The notes: generated from the sequence alone by a model not told the origin. A stretch of 64,000 nt of DNA from Hoylesella timonensis 4401737 = DSM 22865 = JCM 15640 (GCF_000455445.1 NZ_HG417099.1:95959-159958); one strand, 5' to 3'; counted from the first letter of the stretch, positions 48,301 to 59,965 are shown. Numbers and translations: made by a program.

Positions 48301-49710
48301 ACTGAATAGCTTTACCCTCAATAAGTTTGGGTTGGAATGCTTGGATTCCCAAGCGGTGCAAAGTAGGAGCACGGTTCAACAGAACGGGATGTCCTTTCAT
48401 CACATTCTCTAAAATGTCCCAAATCACAGGCTCACGTCGGTCAACTATCTTCTTGGCACTCTTCACAGTCTTCACGATGCCACGCTCAATGAGCTTGCGA
48501 ATCACAAATGGTTTGTACAGTTCGGCAGCCATCAATTTAGGCAAACCGCACTCGCCCATCTTCAATTCTGGACCAACCACAATTACCGAACGCGCCGAAT
48601 AGTCTACACGCTTACCAAGAAGATTTTGGCGGAAGCGTCCTGCTTTACCCTTGAGAGAATCAGACAAAGATTTCAAAGGACGGTTGCTCTCACTCTTCAC
48701 CGCACTACTCTTGCGAGAATTATCAAACAGAGAGTCGACAGCCTCTTGCAACATACGCTTCTCATTACGTAAAATCACCTCAGGAGCTTTGATTTCCATG
48801 AGTCTCTTCAAGCGATTATTACGAATGATAACACGACGATAGAGGTCGTTCAAGTCTGAGGTGGCAAAGCGTCCACCATCCAACGGAACCAGCGGACGAA
48901 GCTCGGGTGGAATGACTGGTACTATCTTTAGAATCATCCATTCTGGACGGTTGATATCTTTGCTCTGACGGAAAGCTTCTACTACCTGTAAACGTTTCAA
49001 GGCTTCCGTTTTACGCTGCTGACTTGTGTCATTGTTCGCCCGATCGCGCAATTCATATGAAATTGAATCCAAATCCAAGTTAGCCAACAAATCATACACA
49101 GCCTCGGCACCCATCTTAGCGATAAACTTATTGGGGTCGGCATCATCTAAGCGGTCATTGTTAGGATCTAACTGATGATCAAGAATATCTAAATATTCAT
49201 CTTCTGTCAGTAAATCCATTACATGAGAGCCGTTCATCTCTATACCATCGCCATCCTTGCGTCCTTCCATGACACCAGGCTTGATAACGACATACTTCTC
49301 GTAGTAGATAACGGAATCAAGTTTTTTTGTGGGCATTCCCAATAGATAACCTATCTTGTTGGGTAATGAACGGAAATACCAAATATGGGCAACAGGAACA
49401 ACCAGCTCGATATGACCCGAACGCTCACGACGAACCTTCTTCTCGGTCACCTCAACTCCACATCGATCGCAGACAATCCCTTTATAGCGAATTCGTTTGT
49501 ATTTACCACAAGCACACTCATAGTCCTTCGTTGGTCCAAAAATGCGCTCACAGAAAAGGCCATCACGCTCAGGCTTGTAGGTTCGATAATTGATGGTTTC
49601 GGGTTTTGTCACCTCACCATACGAATTTTCGAGAATTTCCTCAGGAGATGCCAAGCTAATGGTTATCTTGGTAAAATTTTTTTTATTTTTGTATCTTTCT
49701 TAAAAGCCAT
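45398..49710 (-). CDS. rpoC: RNA polymerase beta' subunit, apparent 1-base frameshift near the 5' end
   Basis: The long frame encodes 1418 residues from a TTG at 49654 ([11 protein letters not shown]), but the family N-terminus is encoded upstream from ATG 49710 as [11 protein letters not shown], one base out of frame. Adding one A to the A8 run (T8 on the plus strand at 49677-49684) would restore a continuous 1437-residue beta' with the expected NFTKITIS link. The rest is intact: zinc motif ([20 protein letters not shown]), [12 protein letters not shown] metal site (three Asp), trigger-loop region and second zinc cluster [13 protein letters not shown]. It starts 40 bases after rpoB. Confidence 0.93.
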
Positions 49711-49749
49711 GTTCTATATCTTTATTGTGTGAATACAATGTAGGAAAAA

Positions 49750-52700
49750 TTAATCGAGTTTCACACTCAATCCGAGTCCACGCAATTCATGCAGCAGCAC
49801 GTTCAACGATTCTGGAATTCCTGGTGTTGGCATTCCATCACCCTTCACGATAGCCTCGTATGCCTTGCTACGTCCTACAGTATCATCAGACTTAACTGTC
49901 AAAATCTCCTGTAATACGTGGCTGGCGCCAAAGGCCTCAAGTGCCCATACCTCCATCTCACCGAAACGTTGTCCACCAAATTGTGCTTTACCACCAAGTG
50001 GCTGTTGGGTAATCAATGAATAAGGGCCTATTGAGCGTGAGTGCATTTTGTCTTCAACCATGTGACCGAGCTTCAAGAAGTAAGTAATACCTACGGTAGC
50101 TGGTTGATCAAACTTCTCTCCTGTCTCACCATCGTAGAGGTGAGTAGAGCACAAGTGAGGTAACCCCGCTTTCTCGGTCCATTCAGACAGGTCTTCAAGT
50201 TTTGCGCCATCGAAAATCGGAGTAGCAAACTTGACGCCCAACTTCAATCCGGCTGCACCAAGAATCGCTTCGAAAATCTGACCGAGGTTCATTCGAGAAG
50301 GCACGCCCAATGGGTTGAGTACCAAGTCTACTGGACGACCATCTTCTAAGAACGGCATATCCTCAGCACGTACTATCTTTGATACGATACCCTTGTTTCC
50401 ATGTCGACCAGCCAATTTGTCTCCGACACTAATCTTACGTTTCTTCGCAATATAAACTTTTGCCATTTGCAACACGCCAGAAGGTAGCTCATCTCCAATC
50501 GAAATAGCAAACTTACGACGCTTCAGCTCGGCATCTAACATTTTATATTTACGGATATAGTTCATGATTAAGGCTTGAATGAGCTTATTGGTATGCTCAT
50601 CATCGGTCCAATCATTCGACTGTATGCCATCATACTCTAAGTTTTTCAAAGCAGCAGCGGTGAAGCTACTTCCCTTCGTAATGATTTCAGCACCCGTATA
50701 GTCTTTAACTCCTTGTGACTTTTTGTCTTCGGTCAACGTAAGGAGTTTGTCAACCAATATATCTTTCAGGTCATTATTCTTAGCTTCGTACTCTTCATCA
50801 ATTTTAGCTAAGATAACCTTGTCATGTTTCTTTGATTCCCTTGTTTTAATGGCACGGCTGAAAAGTTTCTTGTCGATAACCACACCACTCAGCGAAGGAT
50901 TGGCTTTCAAAGAAGAGTCTTTTACATCGCCAGCCTTGTCGCCAAAGATAGCGCGTAACAGCTTTTCTTCTGGTGAAGGATCACTCTCTCCCTTTGGAGA
51001 AATCTTACCAATCAAAATATCTCCTGGCTCCACCCTTGCGCCAACACGGATGACACCATTTTCGTCCAAATCTTTGGTTGATTCTTCACTGACATTAGGA
51101 ATATCGCTGGTGAATTCCTCCATACCTCGTTTGGTTTCACGAACATCCAGAGAATATTCATCTACGTGTACAGATGTCAGCACATCGTCACGAACTACCC
51201 GTTCAGAAATCACGATGGCATCCTCGTAGTTATATCCTTTCCAAGGCATGTAAGCCACCAGAAGATTTCTACCGAGTGCCAATTCGCCATTTTCCGTAGC
51301 ATATCCTTCTGTTAAAATATCACCAGCTTTGACACGTTGCCCTTTATTGCAAATAGGACGAAGGTCTATGGTCATATTTTGGTTAGTGCGTCGGAACTTT
51401 GGAATGCGATATTCTTTCAATGCAGGTTCGAAACTTACAAATTCCTCGTCTTCTGTCCGATCGTAGAGAATACGTATCGTAGTAGCATCTACATATTCCA
51501 CGACACCATTGCCTTCTGCTGTTATCATCGTACGTGAATCTTCACATACCTGTTTCTCTAAGCCCGTACCAACGATAGGAGCATCGTTATGGAGCAAAGG
51601 AACAGCCTGACGCATCATATTACATCCCATCAATGCGCGGTGTCCATCATCATGCTCTAAGAAAGGAATTAACCCTGCGGATACGGAAGCAATCTGCTGT
51701 GGAGAGACGTCTACCAGTGCAACCTGGTCAGGATCTACCACAGGATAATCTGCATCTTGACGGCATTTCACGTAATCACGGATAAACGAACCATCTGGAC
51801 GCAATGGTGCATTTCCTTGTCCAACAATCAAGTCCTCCTCTTCCTCTGCAGTCATGAAAACGATATGGTCGTTATTCATATCTACCTTGGCATTCTTCAC
51901 CTTTCGATAAGGGGTGACGATAAAGCCAAGATCATTAATCTTTGCATAGATACATAGGGAGGAAATCAAACCAATATTCGGTCCTTCAGGACTCTCAATT
52001 GGACACAAACGACCATAGTGTGTATAGTGAACGTCACGAACTTCGAAGCCAGCTCGCTCACGAGACAAGCCACCAGGTCCCAATGCAGACAAACGACGTT
52101 TGTGTGTTACCTCTGCCAAGGGGTTCGTCTGGTCCATGAACTGTGACAAAGGATTAGTTCCAAAGAACGAATTGATTACACTGGTTATGGTTTTGGCATT
52201 GATTAAGTCAGTAGGTGTAAAGACCTCATTATCGCGAACGTTCATGCGCTCACGAATGGTTCTGCTCATACGAGCCAAGCCTACAGAGAACTGGTTGGAT
52301 AGCTGTTCACCAACGGTGCGCACACGGCGGTTTGACAAGTGGTCAATATCATCAACCGTTGCATTTGAGTTAACCAACTGTATCAAATATTTGATAATCT
52401 CGATGATATCATCTTTCGTCAAAACACGGATATCCATATCCGTTTCAAGACCTAATTTCTTATTGATACGATAGCGACCTACTTCACCTAAATCGTAGCG
52501 TTTATCTGAAAAGAAAAGATTGTTAAAGACCTCTCTTGCACTGGCATCATCGGCAGGATCGGCATTGCGAAGTTGGCGATAGATATAATTAACAGCCTCC
52601 TTCTCTGAATTGGAAGGATCTTTCGATAACGTATTGAAAATAATCGCAAACTTGTTAGCCAATTCAGAATCACGGTGTAATAAAATGGTAGATGCACCAC

Positions 52701-53562
52701 TGTCTATAATGTCTGCCACATTATCTTCCGTAATTTCTGTTTCGCGCTCCATGATGACCTCATTTCGCTCAATAGATACAACTTCGCCTGTATCTTCGTC
52801 TACGAAGTCTTCATTCCAGCTTTTCAAAACGCGAGCAGCCAAACGGCGACCAATCGAAGCTTTCATATTCTTCTTATTCACCTTCACCTCCTCGGCAAGG
52901 TCGAAAATCTGAAGAATGTCCTTATCTGATTCGTAGCCTATGGCACGCAGTAAGGTAGTAACGGGTAATTTTTTCTTTCGATCAATGTAAGCATACATCA
53001 CATTGTTTATGTCTGTAGCAAACTCAATCCAAGAGCCCTTAAATGGGATAATACGAGCAGAATAAAGGGTAGTACCATTGGCATGGACGCCTTGTCCGAA
53101 GAAGACACCTGGCGAGCGATGCAATTGAGAAACAACCACACGTTCGGCTCCGTTGATAACAAATGTACCATTGTCCGTCATGTAAGGAATAGTACCAAGG
53201 AATACATCCTGTATAAACGTACCAAAATCCTCGTGATCTGGATCTGTACAATAAAGCTTCATCTTGGCCTTCAAGGGTACGCTATAGGTCAACCCACGCT
53301 CTAAACACTCATCAATAGAATAACGGGGCGGATCTATAAAATAATCCAAGAACTCAAGAACGAAGTTATTTCTTGTATCGGTAATAGGGAAGTTCTCTGA
53401 GAACACCTTATAGAGACCGTCATTCTTGCGTTCTTCCGGAGGAGTTTCCAACTGTAAGAAATCCTTGAAGGACTTTAACTGCACATCGAGAAAATCCGGA
53501 TAAGGTACCGGATTATGCACGCTTGCAAAATTAATTCTGTTATCAACACTTTTTGTAGCCAT
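49750..53562 (-). CDS. rpoB: RNA polymerase beta subunit
   Basis: A 1270-residue beta subunit. The rifampicin pocket ([20 protein letters not shown], then SALGPGGL) has wild-type Asp, His and Ser at the main resistance positions. [12 protein letters not shown] and [19 protein letters not shown] are canonical. The Bacteroidota-style N-terminal [14 protein letters not shown] is present. It is preceded by a hairpin pair separating it from rplL. Confidence 0.98.
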   Translation of the reverse strand: MATKSVDNRINFASVHNPVPYPDFLDVQLKSFKDFLQLETPPEERKNDGLYKVFSENFPITDTRNNFVLEFLDYFIDPPRYSIDECLERGLTYSVPLKAKMKLYCTDPDHEDFGTFIQDVFLGTIPYMTDNGTFVINGAERVVVSQLHRSPGVFFGQGVHANGTTLYSARIIPFKGSWIEFATDINNVMYAYIDRKKKLPVTTLLRAIGYESDKDILQIFDLAEEVKVNKKNMKASIGRRLAARVLKSWNEDFVDEDTGEVVSIERNEVIMERETEITEDNVADIIDSGASTILLHRDSELANKFAIIFNTLSKDPSNSEKEAVNYIYRQLRNADPADDASAREVFNNLFFSDKRYDLGEVGRYRINKKLGLETDMDIRVLTKDDIIEIIKYLIQLVNSNATVDDIDHLSNRRVRTVGEQLSNQFSVGLARMSRTIRERMNVRDNEVFTPTDLINAKTITSVINSFFGTNPLSQFMDQTNPLAEVTHKRRLSALGPGGLSRERAGFEVRDVHYTHYGRLCPIESPEGPNIGLISSLCIYAKINDLGFIVTPYRKVKNAKVDMNNDHIVFMTAEEEEDLIVGQGNAPLRPDGSFIRDYVKCRQDADYPVVDPDQVALVDVSPQQIASVSAGLIPFLEHDDGHRALMGCNMMRQAVPLLHNDAPIVGTGLEKQVCEDSRTMITAEGNGVVEYVDATTIRILYDRTEDEEFVSFEPALKEYRIPKFRRTNQNMTIDLRPICNKGQRVKAGDILTEGYATENGELALGRNLLVAYMPWKGYNYEDAIVISERVVRDDVLTSVHVDEYSLDVRETKRGMEEFTSDIPNVSEESTKDLDENGVIRVGARVEPGDILIGKISPKGESDPSPEEKLLRAIFGDKAGDVKDSSLKANPSLSGVVIDKKLFSRAIKTRESKKHDKVILAKIDEEYEAKNNDLKDILVDKLLTLTEDKKSQGVKDYTGAEIITKGSSFTAAALKNLEYDGIQSNDWTDDEHTNKLIQALIMNYIRKYKMLDAELKRRKFAISIGDELPSGVLQMAKVYIAKKRKISVGDKLAGRHGNKGIVSKIVRAEDMPFLEDGRPVDLVLNPLGVPSRMNLGQIFEAILGAAGLKLGVKFATPIFDGAKLEDLSEWTEKAGLPHLCSTHLYDGETGEKFDQPATVGITYFLKLGHMVEDKMHSRSIGPYSLITQQPLGGKAQFGGQRFGEMEVWALEAFGASHVLQEILTVKSDDTVGRSKAYEAIVKGDGMPTPGIPESLNVLLHELRGLGLSVKLD

Positions 53563-53628
53563 AAATAAAATCAGTGGGAGTAGTCTCCCCTTTGCTCGTT
53601 AACAATTTGTTGTCTTAAGACACAAAAA

Positions 53629-53662
53629 GGTCAGGATTCGCCTACTGGACAAATCCTAACCG
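53629..53662 (-). promoter_or_regulatory. second hairpin in the rplL-rpoB spacer
   Basis: GTCAGGATTcgcc...AATCCTAAC can form an imperfect stem about 70 bases upstream of rpoB. With the stronger hairpin at 53681-53717 it may form an attenuator that lowers rpoB relative to L7/L12. Inferred from position. Confidence 0.4.
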
Positions 53663-53680
53663 TAATCATAATAAGTGGGT

Positions 53681-53717
53681 TTAGGAGATGCGACTATTCA
53701 CGCTGTCGCATCTCCTA
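53681..53717 (-). terminator. attenuator-like hairpin after rplL
   Basis: A perfect 14-bp stem (TTAGGAGATGCGAC with its complement) and 9-base loop, 10 bases past the rplL stop. No U-tract follows, which suggests pausing, processing or partial termination rather than complete termination. Confidence 0.65.
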
Positions 53718-53727
53718 AAAGAGAGAT

Positions 53728-54108
53728 TTACTTCAATTCAATCTTAGCACCAGCCTCTTCGATGGCCTTCTTCAAGTTCTCAGCTTCTTCCTTAGACAAG
53801 CCTTCCTTGATGGTTGCAGGAGCACCGTCAACAAGATCTTTAGCTTCCTTCAAGCCAAGACCACAAGCTTCTTTTACAGCCTTAACAACCTGAAGCTTGG
53901 TAGCTCCAACTTCGGTCAATACAACGTCAAAAGACGTCTTCTCTTCAGCTGCACCAGCTGCACCACCAGCAGCAGGACCAGCAGCTACAGCAACAGCTGC
54001 TGCAGCAGGCTCAATACCATACTCGTCCTTGAGGACTGTTGCCAACTCGTTTACTTCTTTAACTGTCAAATTTACTAATTCTTCAGCAATAGCTTTAATA
54101 TCTGCCAT
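53728..54108 (-). CDS. rplL: 50S ribosomal protein L7/L12
   Basis: A 126-residue stalk protein: N-terminal dimerisation helix (about 1-30), Ala/Gly hinge (36-55) and C-terminal factor-binding domain ([25 protein letters not shown]). Confidence 0.98.
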   Translation of the reverse strand: MADIKAIAEELVNLTVKEVNELATVLKDEYGIEPAAAAVAVAAGPAAGGAAGAAEEKTSFDVVLTEVGATKLQVVKAVKEACGLGLKEAKDLVDGAPATIKEGLSKEEAENLKKAIEEAGAKIELK

Positions 54109-54201
54109 TTTATTCTAAATTTAATTTATTTTTAATTCTTTATTTGATTTGACTTTTGGTAGATGACTCTACACATCAACAGGAAGAGTCAACGGAATAA
54201 T

Positions 54202-54720
54202 TTATTCTGGACGTTCTCCCAATGTTTGGAGTACACCATGAATGGTATTACCACCAGATTGAAGTGCAGAAACAACATTCTTTGCGGGTGATTGCAGCAA
54301 TGCAACAATCTCTGCGATAACTTCGTTCTTGCTCTTCAATGCGGCCAACTCTGCCAGCTTATCAGCACCAATATATACGCTTTCCTCAGCATAAGCTGCC
54401 TTCAGTGCAGGAAAATCTTGCTTATCATATTCCTTCAGCAGCTTGGCAGGTACGTTTGCTGTCTGTGCAAACATCACAGCAGTGCTTCCCACTAAGCAGT
54501 CATATAAAGGTTCGAAATCAACATCAGATGCGTCAAGAGCTTTGCGAAGAAGTGTATTTTTAACTACAACCATCTTCACTTCATTCTTAAAACACTTCCG
54601 ACGTAGCTGAGAGGTAGCCTCTGCATTCAACCCAGTAACATCTACTAAGTAAAAATGAGGATACTCCTTCAGTTTCTCGCCTAATTCTACAATGATAGTA
54701 TCTTTTATTTCTTTCTTCAT
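54202..54720 (-). CDS. rplJ: 50S ribosomal protein L10
   Basis: A 172-residue stalk base protein (YPHFYLVDVTGLNAEATSQLRRKC, then VVKNTLLRKAL; C-terminal helix for L7/L12 dimers). A 93-base gap separates it from rplL. Confidence 0.97.
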   Translation of the reverse strand: MKKEIKDTIIVELGEKLKEYPHFYLVDVTGLNAEATSQLRRKCFKNEVKMVVVKNTLLRKALDASDVDFEPLYDCLVGSTAVMFAQTANVPAKLLKEYDKQDFPALKAAYAEESVYIGADKLAELAALKSKNEVIAEIVALLQSPAKNVVSALQSGGNTIHGVLQTLGERPE

Positions 54721-54738
54721 TTTACAAAACTTTTAGAG

Positions 54739-55431
54739 TTATTCAACTGATTTAGGATCAATCTTGATACCCTTACTCATAGTGCTTGAAATAAAGATAC
54801 TCTTGAGATATGTACCTTTAGCAGCAGTTGGTTTTAACTTGATAACGGTAGAGACAAACTCTTTTGCGTTATCATAAATCTGCTCAGGAGTCATGCTGAT
54901 TTTGCCGATAGAGGTATGAATAATACCAGACTTATCAACCTTAAAATCAATTTTACCTGATTTGATTTCTTTCACTGCCTTAGCAACATCCATCGTCACC
55001 GTTCCACTCTTGGGGTTAGGCATCAAGCCACGTGGTCCAAGTACACGACCTAAAGGACCAACTTTACCCATACAAGATGGCATCGTAATAATCACGTCTA
55101 TATCCGTCCATCCACCTTTGATCTTTTCGATGTATTCGTCAAGACCAACGTAGTCAGCGCCAGCTTCTTTCGCAGCAGCCTCTTGGTCAGGAGTACAGAG
55201 ACATAGCACACGAGTAACTTTACCAGTTCCATGAGGAAGTGTAACGACACCTCTCACCATCTGGTTCGCTTTTCGTGGGTCTACGCCTAAACGCATATCA
55301 ATATCAAGAGAGGCATCAAACTTGGTGGTAGTAATTTCCTTCACCAATTCTGAAGCTTCTTTTAATGTGTATGCCTTCCCTGCTTCAACCTTATCAGCTA
55401 CTGATTTCTGATTTTTTGTCAGTTTACTCAT
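54739..55431 (-). CDS. rplA: 50S ribosomal protein L1
   Basis: A 230-residue L1 with two-domain architecture. Signatures are [25 protein letters not shown] and [14 protein letters not shown]. It can repress the L11-L1 mRNA in many bacteria; no site was identified. Confidence 0.97.
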   Translation of the reverse strand: MSKLTKNQKSVADKVEAGKAYTLKEASELVKEITTTKFDASLDIDMRLGVDPRKANQMVRGVVTLPHGTGKVTRVLCLCTPDQEAAAKEAGADYVGLDEYIEKIKGGWTDIDVIITMPSCMGKVGPLGRVLGPRGLMPNPKSGTVTMDVAKAVKEIKSGKIDFKVDKSGIIHTSIGKISMTPEQIYDNAKEFVSTVIKLKPTAAKGTYLKSIFISSTMSKGIKIDPKSVE

Positions 55432-55451
55432 TTTTTAATTGAAGTTTAAAT

Positions 55452-55892
55452 TTATTTTCCAGGGAAGTCCCCTTTTACTGTGATACCCATACTGCGAGCA
55501 GTACCTGCCACAAGTTTCATAGCGCTCTCAACTGTAAAACAGTTCAAATCAGTCATTTTATCTTCAGCGATAGTGCGTACTTGATCCCAAGTAACGCTCG
55601 CTACCTTTTGACGATTTGGCTGTGCAGAAGCGGTTTTCACCTTTGCAGCCTCCTTCAACTGAACAGCTGCAGGAGGAGTTTTGAGAACAAAGCTAAATGA
55701 CTTGTCAGTATAGTAAGTGATAACAACAGGAATAATCTTCCCTGCTTTATCCTGGGTTCTGGCATTGAACTCTTTGCAAAATCCCATGATATTAATACCC
55801 TTAGAACCCAAAGCAGGTCCTACTGGTGGAGAAGGATTCGCAGCACCACCTTTAATCTGTAATTTGATTAATCCAGCTACTTCTTTTGCCAT
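55452..55892 (-). CDS. rplK: 50S ribosomal protein L11
   Basis: A 146-residue L11 with the N-terminal proline-rich switch ([29 protein letters not shown]) and C-terminal RNA-binding domain ([10 protein letters not shown]). Confidence 0.98.
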   Translation of the reverse strand: MAKEVAGLIKLQIKGGAANPSPPVGPALGSKGINIMGFCKEFNARTQDKAGKIIPVVITYYTDKSFSFVLKTPPAAVQLKEAAKVKTASAQPNRQKVASVTWDQVRTIAEDKMTDLNCFTVESAMKLVAGTARSMGITVKGDFPGK

Positions 55893-55953
55893 TTTTTGTT
55901 AATATTAAAATTGAAAAATATAAAAAAGAAAGTCTAACCCCGTAACAAAGTCG

Positions 55954-56499
55954 TTAAACCTCTTTTTGCACTTGCATAAAACTTAACTCCAATGGAGTCT
56001 TTCGACCAAATATCTTTACCATGACTTTCAGTTTATGCTTTTCGACATTCACCTCTTCGATGACGCCACTAAAGCCACTAAAAGGACCGTCGGTAACGGT
56101 GACAACCTCATCAACCTCATAAGGAACTTCTACATCGTTCGTTATTTCGGTCTCTTCGACATCACCAAGCATTCGATTGATTTCGGACTGAGGAACAGGT
56201 GACGGATTATCCAAGCCACCTAAGAATCCTAAGCAATTAGGCATAAAGCGCAAGGTATGCGCCACATCGCCAACCAGGGAAGCCTCTACAAAGATATAGC
56301 CAGGGAGACTTATTTTCTCCTTTTCTACTCTTTTGCCGTTACGCAAAGTGGCATGTTTCTCCATTGGAATCAATATTTGAGAGACATGCTGTTGTAGCAA
56401 CGTGTTGTGTTTCATTTCAGCTTCGATGTATTCTTTCAGCTTAGCTTCTTTTCCACTGACAGCACGCAGTACATACCAATTCATTTTTGTATCAGCCAT
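55954..56499 (-). CDS. nusG: transcription elongation factor NusG
   Basis: A 181-residue NusG: NGN domain with [19 protein letters not shown] at the start and [13 protein letters not shown]-terminal KOW domain ([27 protein letters not shown]). It links transcription and translation through S10. It is located between secE and rplK. Confidence 0.97.
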   Translation of the reverse strand: MADTKMNWYVLRAVSGKEAKLKEYIEAEMKHNTLLQQHVSQILIPMEKHATLRNGKRVEKEKISLPGYIFVEASLVGDVAHTLRFMPNCLGFLGGLDNPSPVPQSEINRMLGDVEETEITNDVEVPYEVDEVVTVTDGPFSGFSGVIEEVNVEKHKLKVMVKIFGRKTPLELSFMQVQKEV

Positions 56500-56510
56500 T
56501 TCTTAACGAT

Positions 56511-56702
56511 TTAACCTGGATAAACAATGCCCATTAGATGCTGGAAGCACCAGTCCATACAGAACACCACCAATGCAATGACAAGGGAAGCAGATAATAC
56601 AACCACTGCACTGTGTGTTAGTTCTCGACTCGTTGGCCAAGTTGTTTTATGCGCAAGTTCATCATAACATGCCTTGCAATAATTTACGATCTTCTTAAAC
56701 AT
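56511..56702 (-). CDS. secE: preprotein translocase subunit SecE
   Basis: A 63-residue SecE with one membrane helix (about 30-52, HSAVVVLSASLVIALVVFCMDW) and the conserved amphipathic NYCKACYDELAHKTTWPTSREL segment before it. Confidence 0.96.
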   Translation of the reverse strand: MFKKIVNYCKACYDELAHKTTWPTSRELTHSAVVVLSASLVIALVVFCMDWCFQHLMGIVYPG

Positions 56703-56718
56703 ATTATCTTTTATTTTG

Positions 56719-56791
56719 CACGGGTTGAAAGACTCGAACTCTCGACACCTGGTTTTGGAGACCAGTGCTCTACCAACTGAGCTAAACCCGT
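56719..56791 (-). tRNA. tRNA-Trp (CCA anticodon)
   Basis: A 73-nt cloverleaf with 7-bp acceptor ACGGGTT/AACCCGT, D arm GCTCAGTTGGTAGAGC, anticodon loop CTCCAAA and T loop TTCGAGT. No CCA is encoded. It lies between tuf and secE. Confidence 0.95.
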
Positions 56792-56874
56792 AAAAGAAGT
56801 TCCCGCAACCGCTATTACGGGAACTGTTATGAAAAGGGAATGAATCGTCAAACGATTCAATCCCGTATCTTCAA

Positions 56875-58071
56875 TTACTGAACGTCGTCCAAAATCTTTG
56901 TAATCTGACCAGAACCTACGGTACGGCCACCTTCACGGATAGCGAAACGAAGACCTTCATTCAAAGCAACCTTGTAAATCAGTTTAACTTCGATTTCTAC
57001 GTTATCGCCAGGCATAACCATTTCTACGCCCTCTGGCAAAGTGATTTCACCTGTACAGTCCATGGTACGAAGATAGAACTGAGGACGATATTTGTTTCCG
57101 AATGGAGTGTGACGTCCACCTTCTTCTTTCTTCAATACATAGATAGAAGCCTTGAAGTGATCGTGAGGAGTAATCGCTCCTGGGTGTACAACAACCATAC
57201 CACGTTTAACTTCATCCTTGTCAATACCACGGAGCAACAAACCTACGTTGTCACCAGCTTCACCTTCAGAAAGAATCTTGCGGAACATCTCAACGCCTGT
57301 AACAACAGACTTCTTGTCTTCACCAAGACCGAGCAACTGGATTTCGTCACCAACCTTTACTTTACCTGTCTCAATACGACCTGTTACAACCGTACCACGA
57401 CCTGTGATAGAGAACACGTCCTCAACAGGCATCAAGAATGGTTTGTCCAAATCACGCTCAGGCTCCTGAATCCATTCATCAACGGTATCCATCAGAGTCA
57501 TCACGCTGTCAACCCACTTATCTACGCCGTTCAAAGCACCCAGTGCAGAACCACGTACAATAGGAGTATCCTCTTCGAAATCATACTGCTCAAGAAGTTC
57601 ATGGAGCTCCATTTCTACAAGTTCCATCATCTCCTCATCGTCTACCAAGTCACACTTGTTCAAGAAAACAACCAAACGAGGAACGTTTACCTGACGAGCC
57701 AAAAGCACGTGCTCACGTGTCTGAGGCATAGGACCGTCTGTAGCAGCTACTACCAAGATAGAACCGTCCATCTGTGCAGCACCAGTAACCATGTTCTTTA
57801 CATAGTCGGCGTGTCCAGGGCAGTCTACGTGTGCATAGTGACGCTTCGCTGTTTCATACTCAATATGTGAAGAGTTAATGGTAATACCACGCTCTTTCTC
57901 CTCAGGAGCGTTATCAATCTGATCGAACGAACTTACACTTTCACTACCAAAGCCCTTATCGTGAAGAGTCTTAGAAATGGCAGCTGTCAAAGTAGTCTTT
58001 CCGTGGTCTACGTGACCAATTGTACCAATATTAACGTGCGGTTTGGTACGTACGAATTCTTCTTTAGCCAT
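56875..58071 (-). CDS. tuf: elongation factor Tu
   Basis: A 398-residue EF-Tu. G motifs are [29 protein letters not shown] and NKCDLVDD; domains II and III follow, with [20 protein letters not shown]. It is placed in the tRNA-rpoBC operon, not in the str operon. Confidence 0.99.
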   Translation of the reverse strand: MAKEEFVRTKPHVNIGTIGHVDHGKTTLTAAISKTLHDKGFGSESVSSFDQIDNAPEEKERGITINSSHIEYETAKRHYAHVDCPGHADYVKNMVTGAAQMDGSILVVAATDGPMPQTREHVLLARQVNVPRLVVFLNKCDLVDDEEMMELVEMELHELLEQYDFEEDTPIVRGSALGALNGVDKWVDSVMTLMDTVDEWIQEPERDLDKPFLMPVEDVFSITGRGTVVTGRIETGKVKVGDEIQLLGLGEDKKSVVTGVEMFRKILSEGEAGDNVGLLLRGIDKDEVKRGMVVVHPGAITPHDHFKASIYVLKKEEGGRHTPFGNKYRPQFYLRTMDCTGEITLPEGVEMVMPGDNVEIEVKLIYKVALNEGLRFAIREGGRTVGSGQITKILDDVQ

Positions 58072-58156
58072 AGCTTTACTTTTTTTATTTATATAAATGA
58101 ATTATCTTGTTATATCTGTTTTTCTACAAAGGATCTATAAAATAGAACCGAAGTAG

Positions 58157-58228
<72 letters not shown>

Positions 58229-58234
58229 AGTGAG

Positions 58235-58307
58235 AGCGGAAAACGGGACTCAAACCCGCGACCCCCAGCTTGGAAGGCTAGTGCTCTATCAACTGAGCTA
58301 TTTCCGC
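58235..58307 (-). tRNA. tRNA-Gly (TCC anticodon)
   Basis: 73 nt; acceptor GCGGAAA/TTTCCGC, anticodon loop CTTCCAA. Confidence 0.95.
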
Positions 58308-58324
58308 AAAAACTTCTACTGGAG

Positions 58325-58407
58325 TGGGTAGTGATGGATTCGAACCACCGAAGTCGAAAGACAGCAGATTTACAGTCTGCCCCATTTGGCCACTCTGGTA
58401 ACTACCC
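58325..58407 (-). tRNA. tRNA-Tyr (GTA anticodon)
   Basis: 83 nt with a long variable arm; acceptor GGGTAGT/ACTACCC, anticodon GTA in a CTGTAAA loop. Confidence 0.95.
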
Positions 58408-58442
58408 TTTGTTTTTACGAACTTGTCTCTTTTTAGCTGGAG

Positions 58443-58516
58443 AGCCTCTTGTCGGATTCGAACCAACGACCCCGAGATTACAAATCACGTGCTCTGGCCA
58501 ACTGAGCTAAAGAGGC
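58443..58516 (-). tRNA. tRNA-Thr (TGT anticodon)
   Basis: 74 nt; acceptor GCCTCTT/AAGAGGC, anticodon loop TTGTAAT. Together with the GGT form it covers Thr codons from a single cluster. Confidence 0.93.
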
Positions 58517-58570
58517 AAATCTATGCAGCCGTTTGGCTGAAGCTTTTAAGACGTGTCGTAAAACGGCTGC

Positions 58571-58578
58571 AAAGATAG
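58571..58578 (-). promoter_or_regulatory. promoter of the tRNA-tuf-rpoBC operon
   Basis: Minus-strand TTTTGG, 18 bases, then TATCTTTG, about 55 bases upstream of the first tRNA. It is one of the two cleanest Bacteroidota -33/-7 pairs in the window. Confidence 0.65.
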
Positions 58579-58617
58579 GGATATTTTTTAAACCGCCAAA
58601 ACTTTTTCTATTTTTTT

Positions 58618-58917
58618 TTAGAACGAGCGAGATTTTTCTTTGAATTTTTGGATTTTAACCCGCATTGCATCAACACAGAGGTCAATCCCCTCTTCGAATG
58701 TGTCGCAGGTTTTATCCACAAACAAGGTGGCTCCTGGCACTACCACGGTAAGGCTTGTTTCCTTATTCATTGCCGTGGCTGGCTTGATGACCTTGAGCTG
58801 TACCTCTACTCTCTGAATGTCTTCTAAAGATTTTTCTAACTTGCCTACTTTTTTCTCTACGAAGGCCTCTAATTTCTCGGTTGCATCAAAGCGAATTGAT
58901 TGAATTTTTATTTCCAT
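58618..58917 (-). CDS. hpf: ribosome hibernation-promoting factor
   Basis: A 99-residue HPF/RaiA-type protein (MEIKIQSIRFDATEKLEAFVEKKVGKL, then CDTFEEGIDLCVDAMRVKIQK). It protects inactive ribosomes. The ATG at 58917 is preferred to an upstream TTG because GGAGG lies 5 bases before it. It is short-form and lacks the C-terminal dimerisation domain of long HPF. Confidence 0.92.
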   Translation of the reverse strand: MEIKIQSIRFDATEKLEAFVEKKVGKLEKSLEDIQRVEVQLKVIKPATAMNKETSLTVVVPGATLFVDKTCDTFEEGIDLCVDAMRVKIQKFKEKSRSF

Positions 58918-58922
58918 AATTA

Positions 58923-58927
58923 CCTCC
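58923..58927 (-). promoter_or_regulatory. Shine-Dalgarno GGAGG of hpf
   Basis: Minus-strand GGAGG, 5 bases from the hpf ATG. It fixes the start site. Confidence 0.7.
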
Positions 58928-58939
58928 AAGTTTTAAAGG

Positions 58940-59823
58940 TTAAGCTCGGGGATGAGCTTTCATATAAACACGCTTCAGCTGCTCGAAAGTTGTATGGGTA
59001 TACACTTCCGTCGTTGTGAGACTTTGATGTCCCAGCAGTTGTTGCACACTCTCCAATCCTGCTCCGTGGTTCATCATCGCTGTAGCAAAGGTGTGTCTCA
59101 ATACATGGGGTGTACGCTTTTTTAAAGTAGTAACAGAAGACAGACATTTACTCACTGCGCAACGCACCTGATTATGTGTCAAACGACGCCCGTCTTTATC
59201 CACAAAGAAAGCCATTGATTGTCGTTGCACTTGTTCATCGCGAATCGAAATATAGTACTGCAGCGACTCCTTTAATTCCGCACCAAACGGTATGTAGCGT
59301 TCTTTATTTCGTTTTCCTAAGACCTTCAGATTCTGATGAGTGAAATCAACAGACGCATCATCCAGCCCTATCAACTCTGCCAAACGCATGCCAGTGCAGT
59401 AAAAGGTTTCTACCAATGTGTGTGCCAACACATCTTTATATTGAGTTCCTTCCAGTTTGAAGTCTAAAAGAGCATCCATCTCGGATTCTTTGACGAACTG
59501 GGGCAAAGGTTTTTTTTCTTAGGACCCACTATTGTGATGGTAGGATCTTTATCGACGAGACCTCGAGTTAAGGCAAAACGATAAAAGGAACGCAAAGCAC
59601 TCAATCTCCTATTGATTGACGTGGCATTGTTTCCTCTATCCATCATACTCTCCATCCAGTCACGGATGATGTTTGAGTCTATCGACTCCCAAGAGAGTTG
59701 GGGTTCCAAAAAACGAAAGAACTCTTCAAAGGCCATAAGGTCTTTTCCGTAATTCTTCACGGTTAGCGCGGAGCGATTTTTCTCAAATCGCAGGTAGTCC
59801 AAGAACTCTTTTATCATCGTCAT
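58940..59823 (-). CDS. xerC: tyrosine recombinase XerC-like, apparent frameshift mid-gene
   Basis: Two adjacent frames together make one complete recombinase. The N-terminal SAM-like domain comes from ATG 59823 (MTMIKEFLDYLRFEKNRSAL) and ends after GPKKK at an A8 run (T8 at 59510-59517). The C-terminal catalytic domain continues in another frame as LPQFVKESEMDALL. Adding one A would give continuous GPKKKKPLPQFV. Catalytic residues are present: Arg in GMRLAE, Lys in LGKRNKER, HxxR in HVLRHTF, His in LLGHQS and Tyr in EVYTH. An ATG at 59853 would add 10 residues. It lies between rpsU and hpf. Confidence 0.9.
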
Positions 59824-59965
59824 CACTTGCTTACACCACGGAGGTAAAATCATTGATTATCCAGGACGTAAACACATTCATGATGCTCAACTATCCGTTA
59901 AATCAATTGTTATACGCAACGAATATACGGAAAATAATTGAAACTACCAAAAGAATCTGAAGTTT

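Noticed and set aside
50000..53562. Rifampicin-resistance substitution in rpoB
   Set aside because: The resistance pocket reads as wild type at the main Asp, His and Ser positions.
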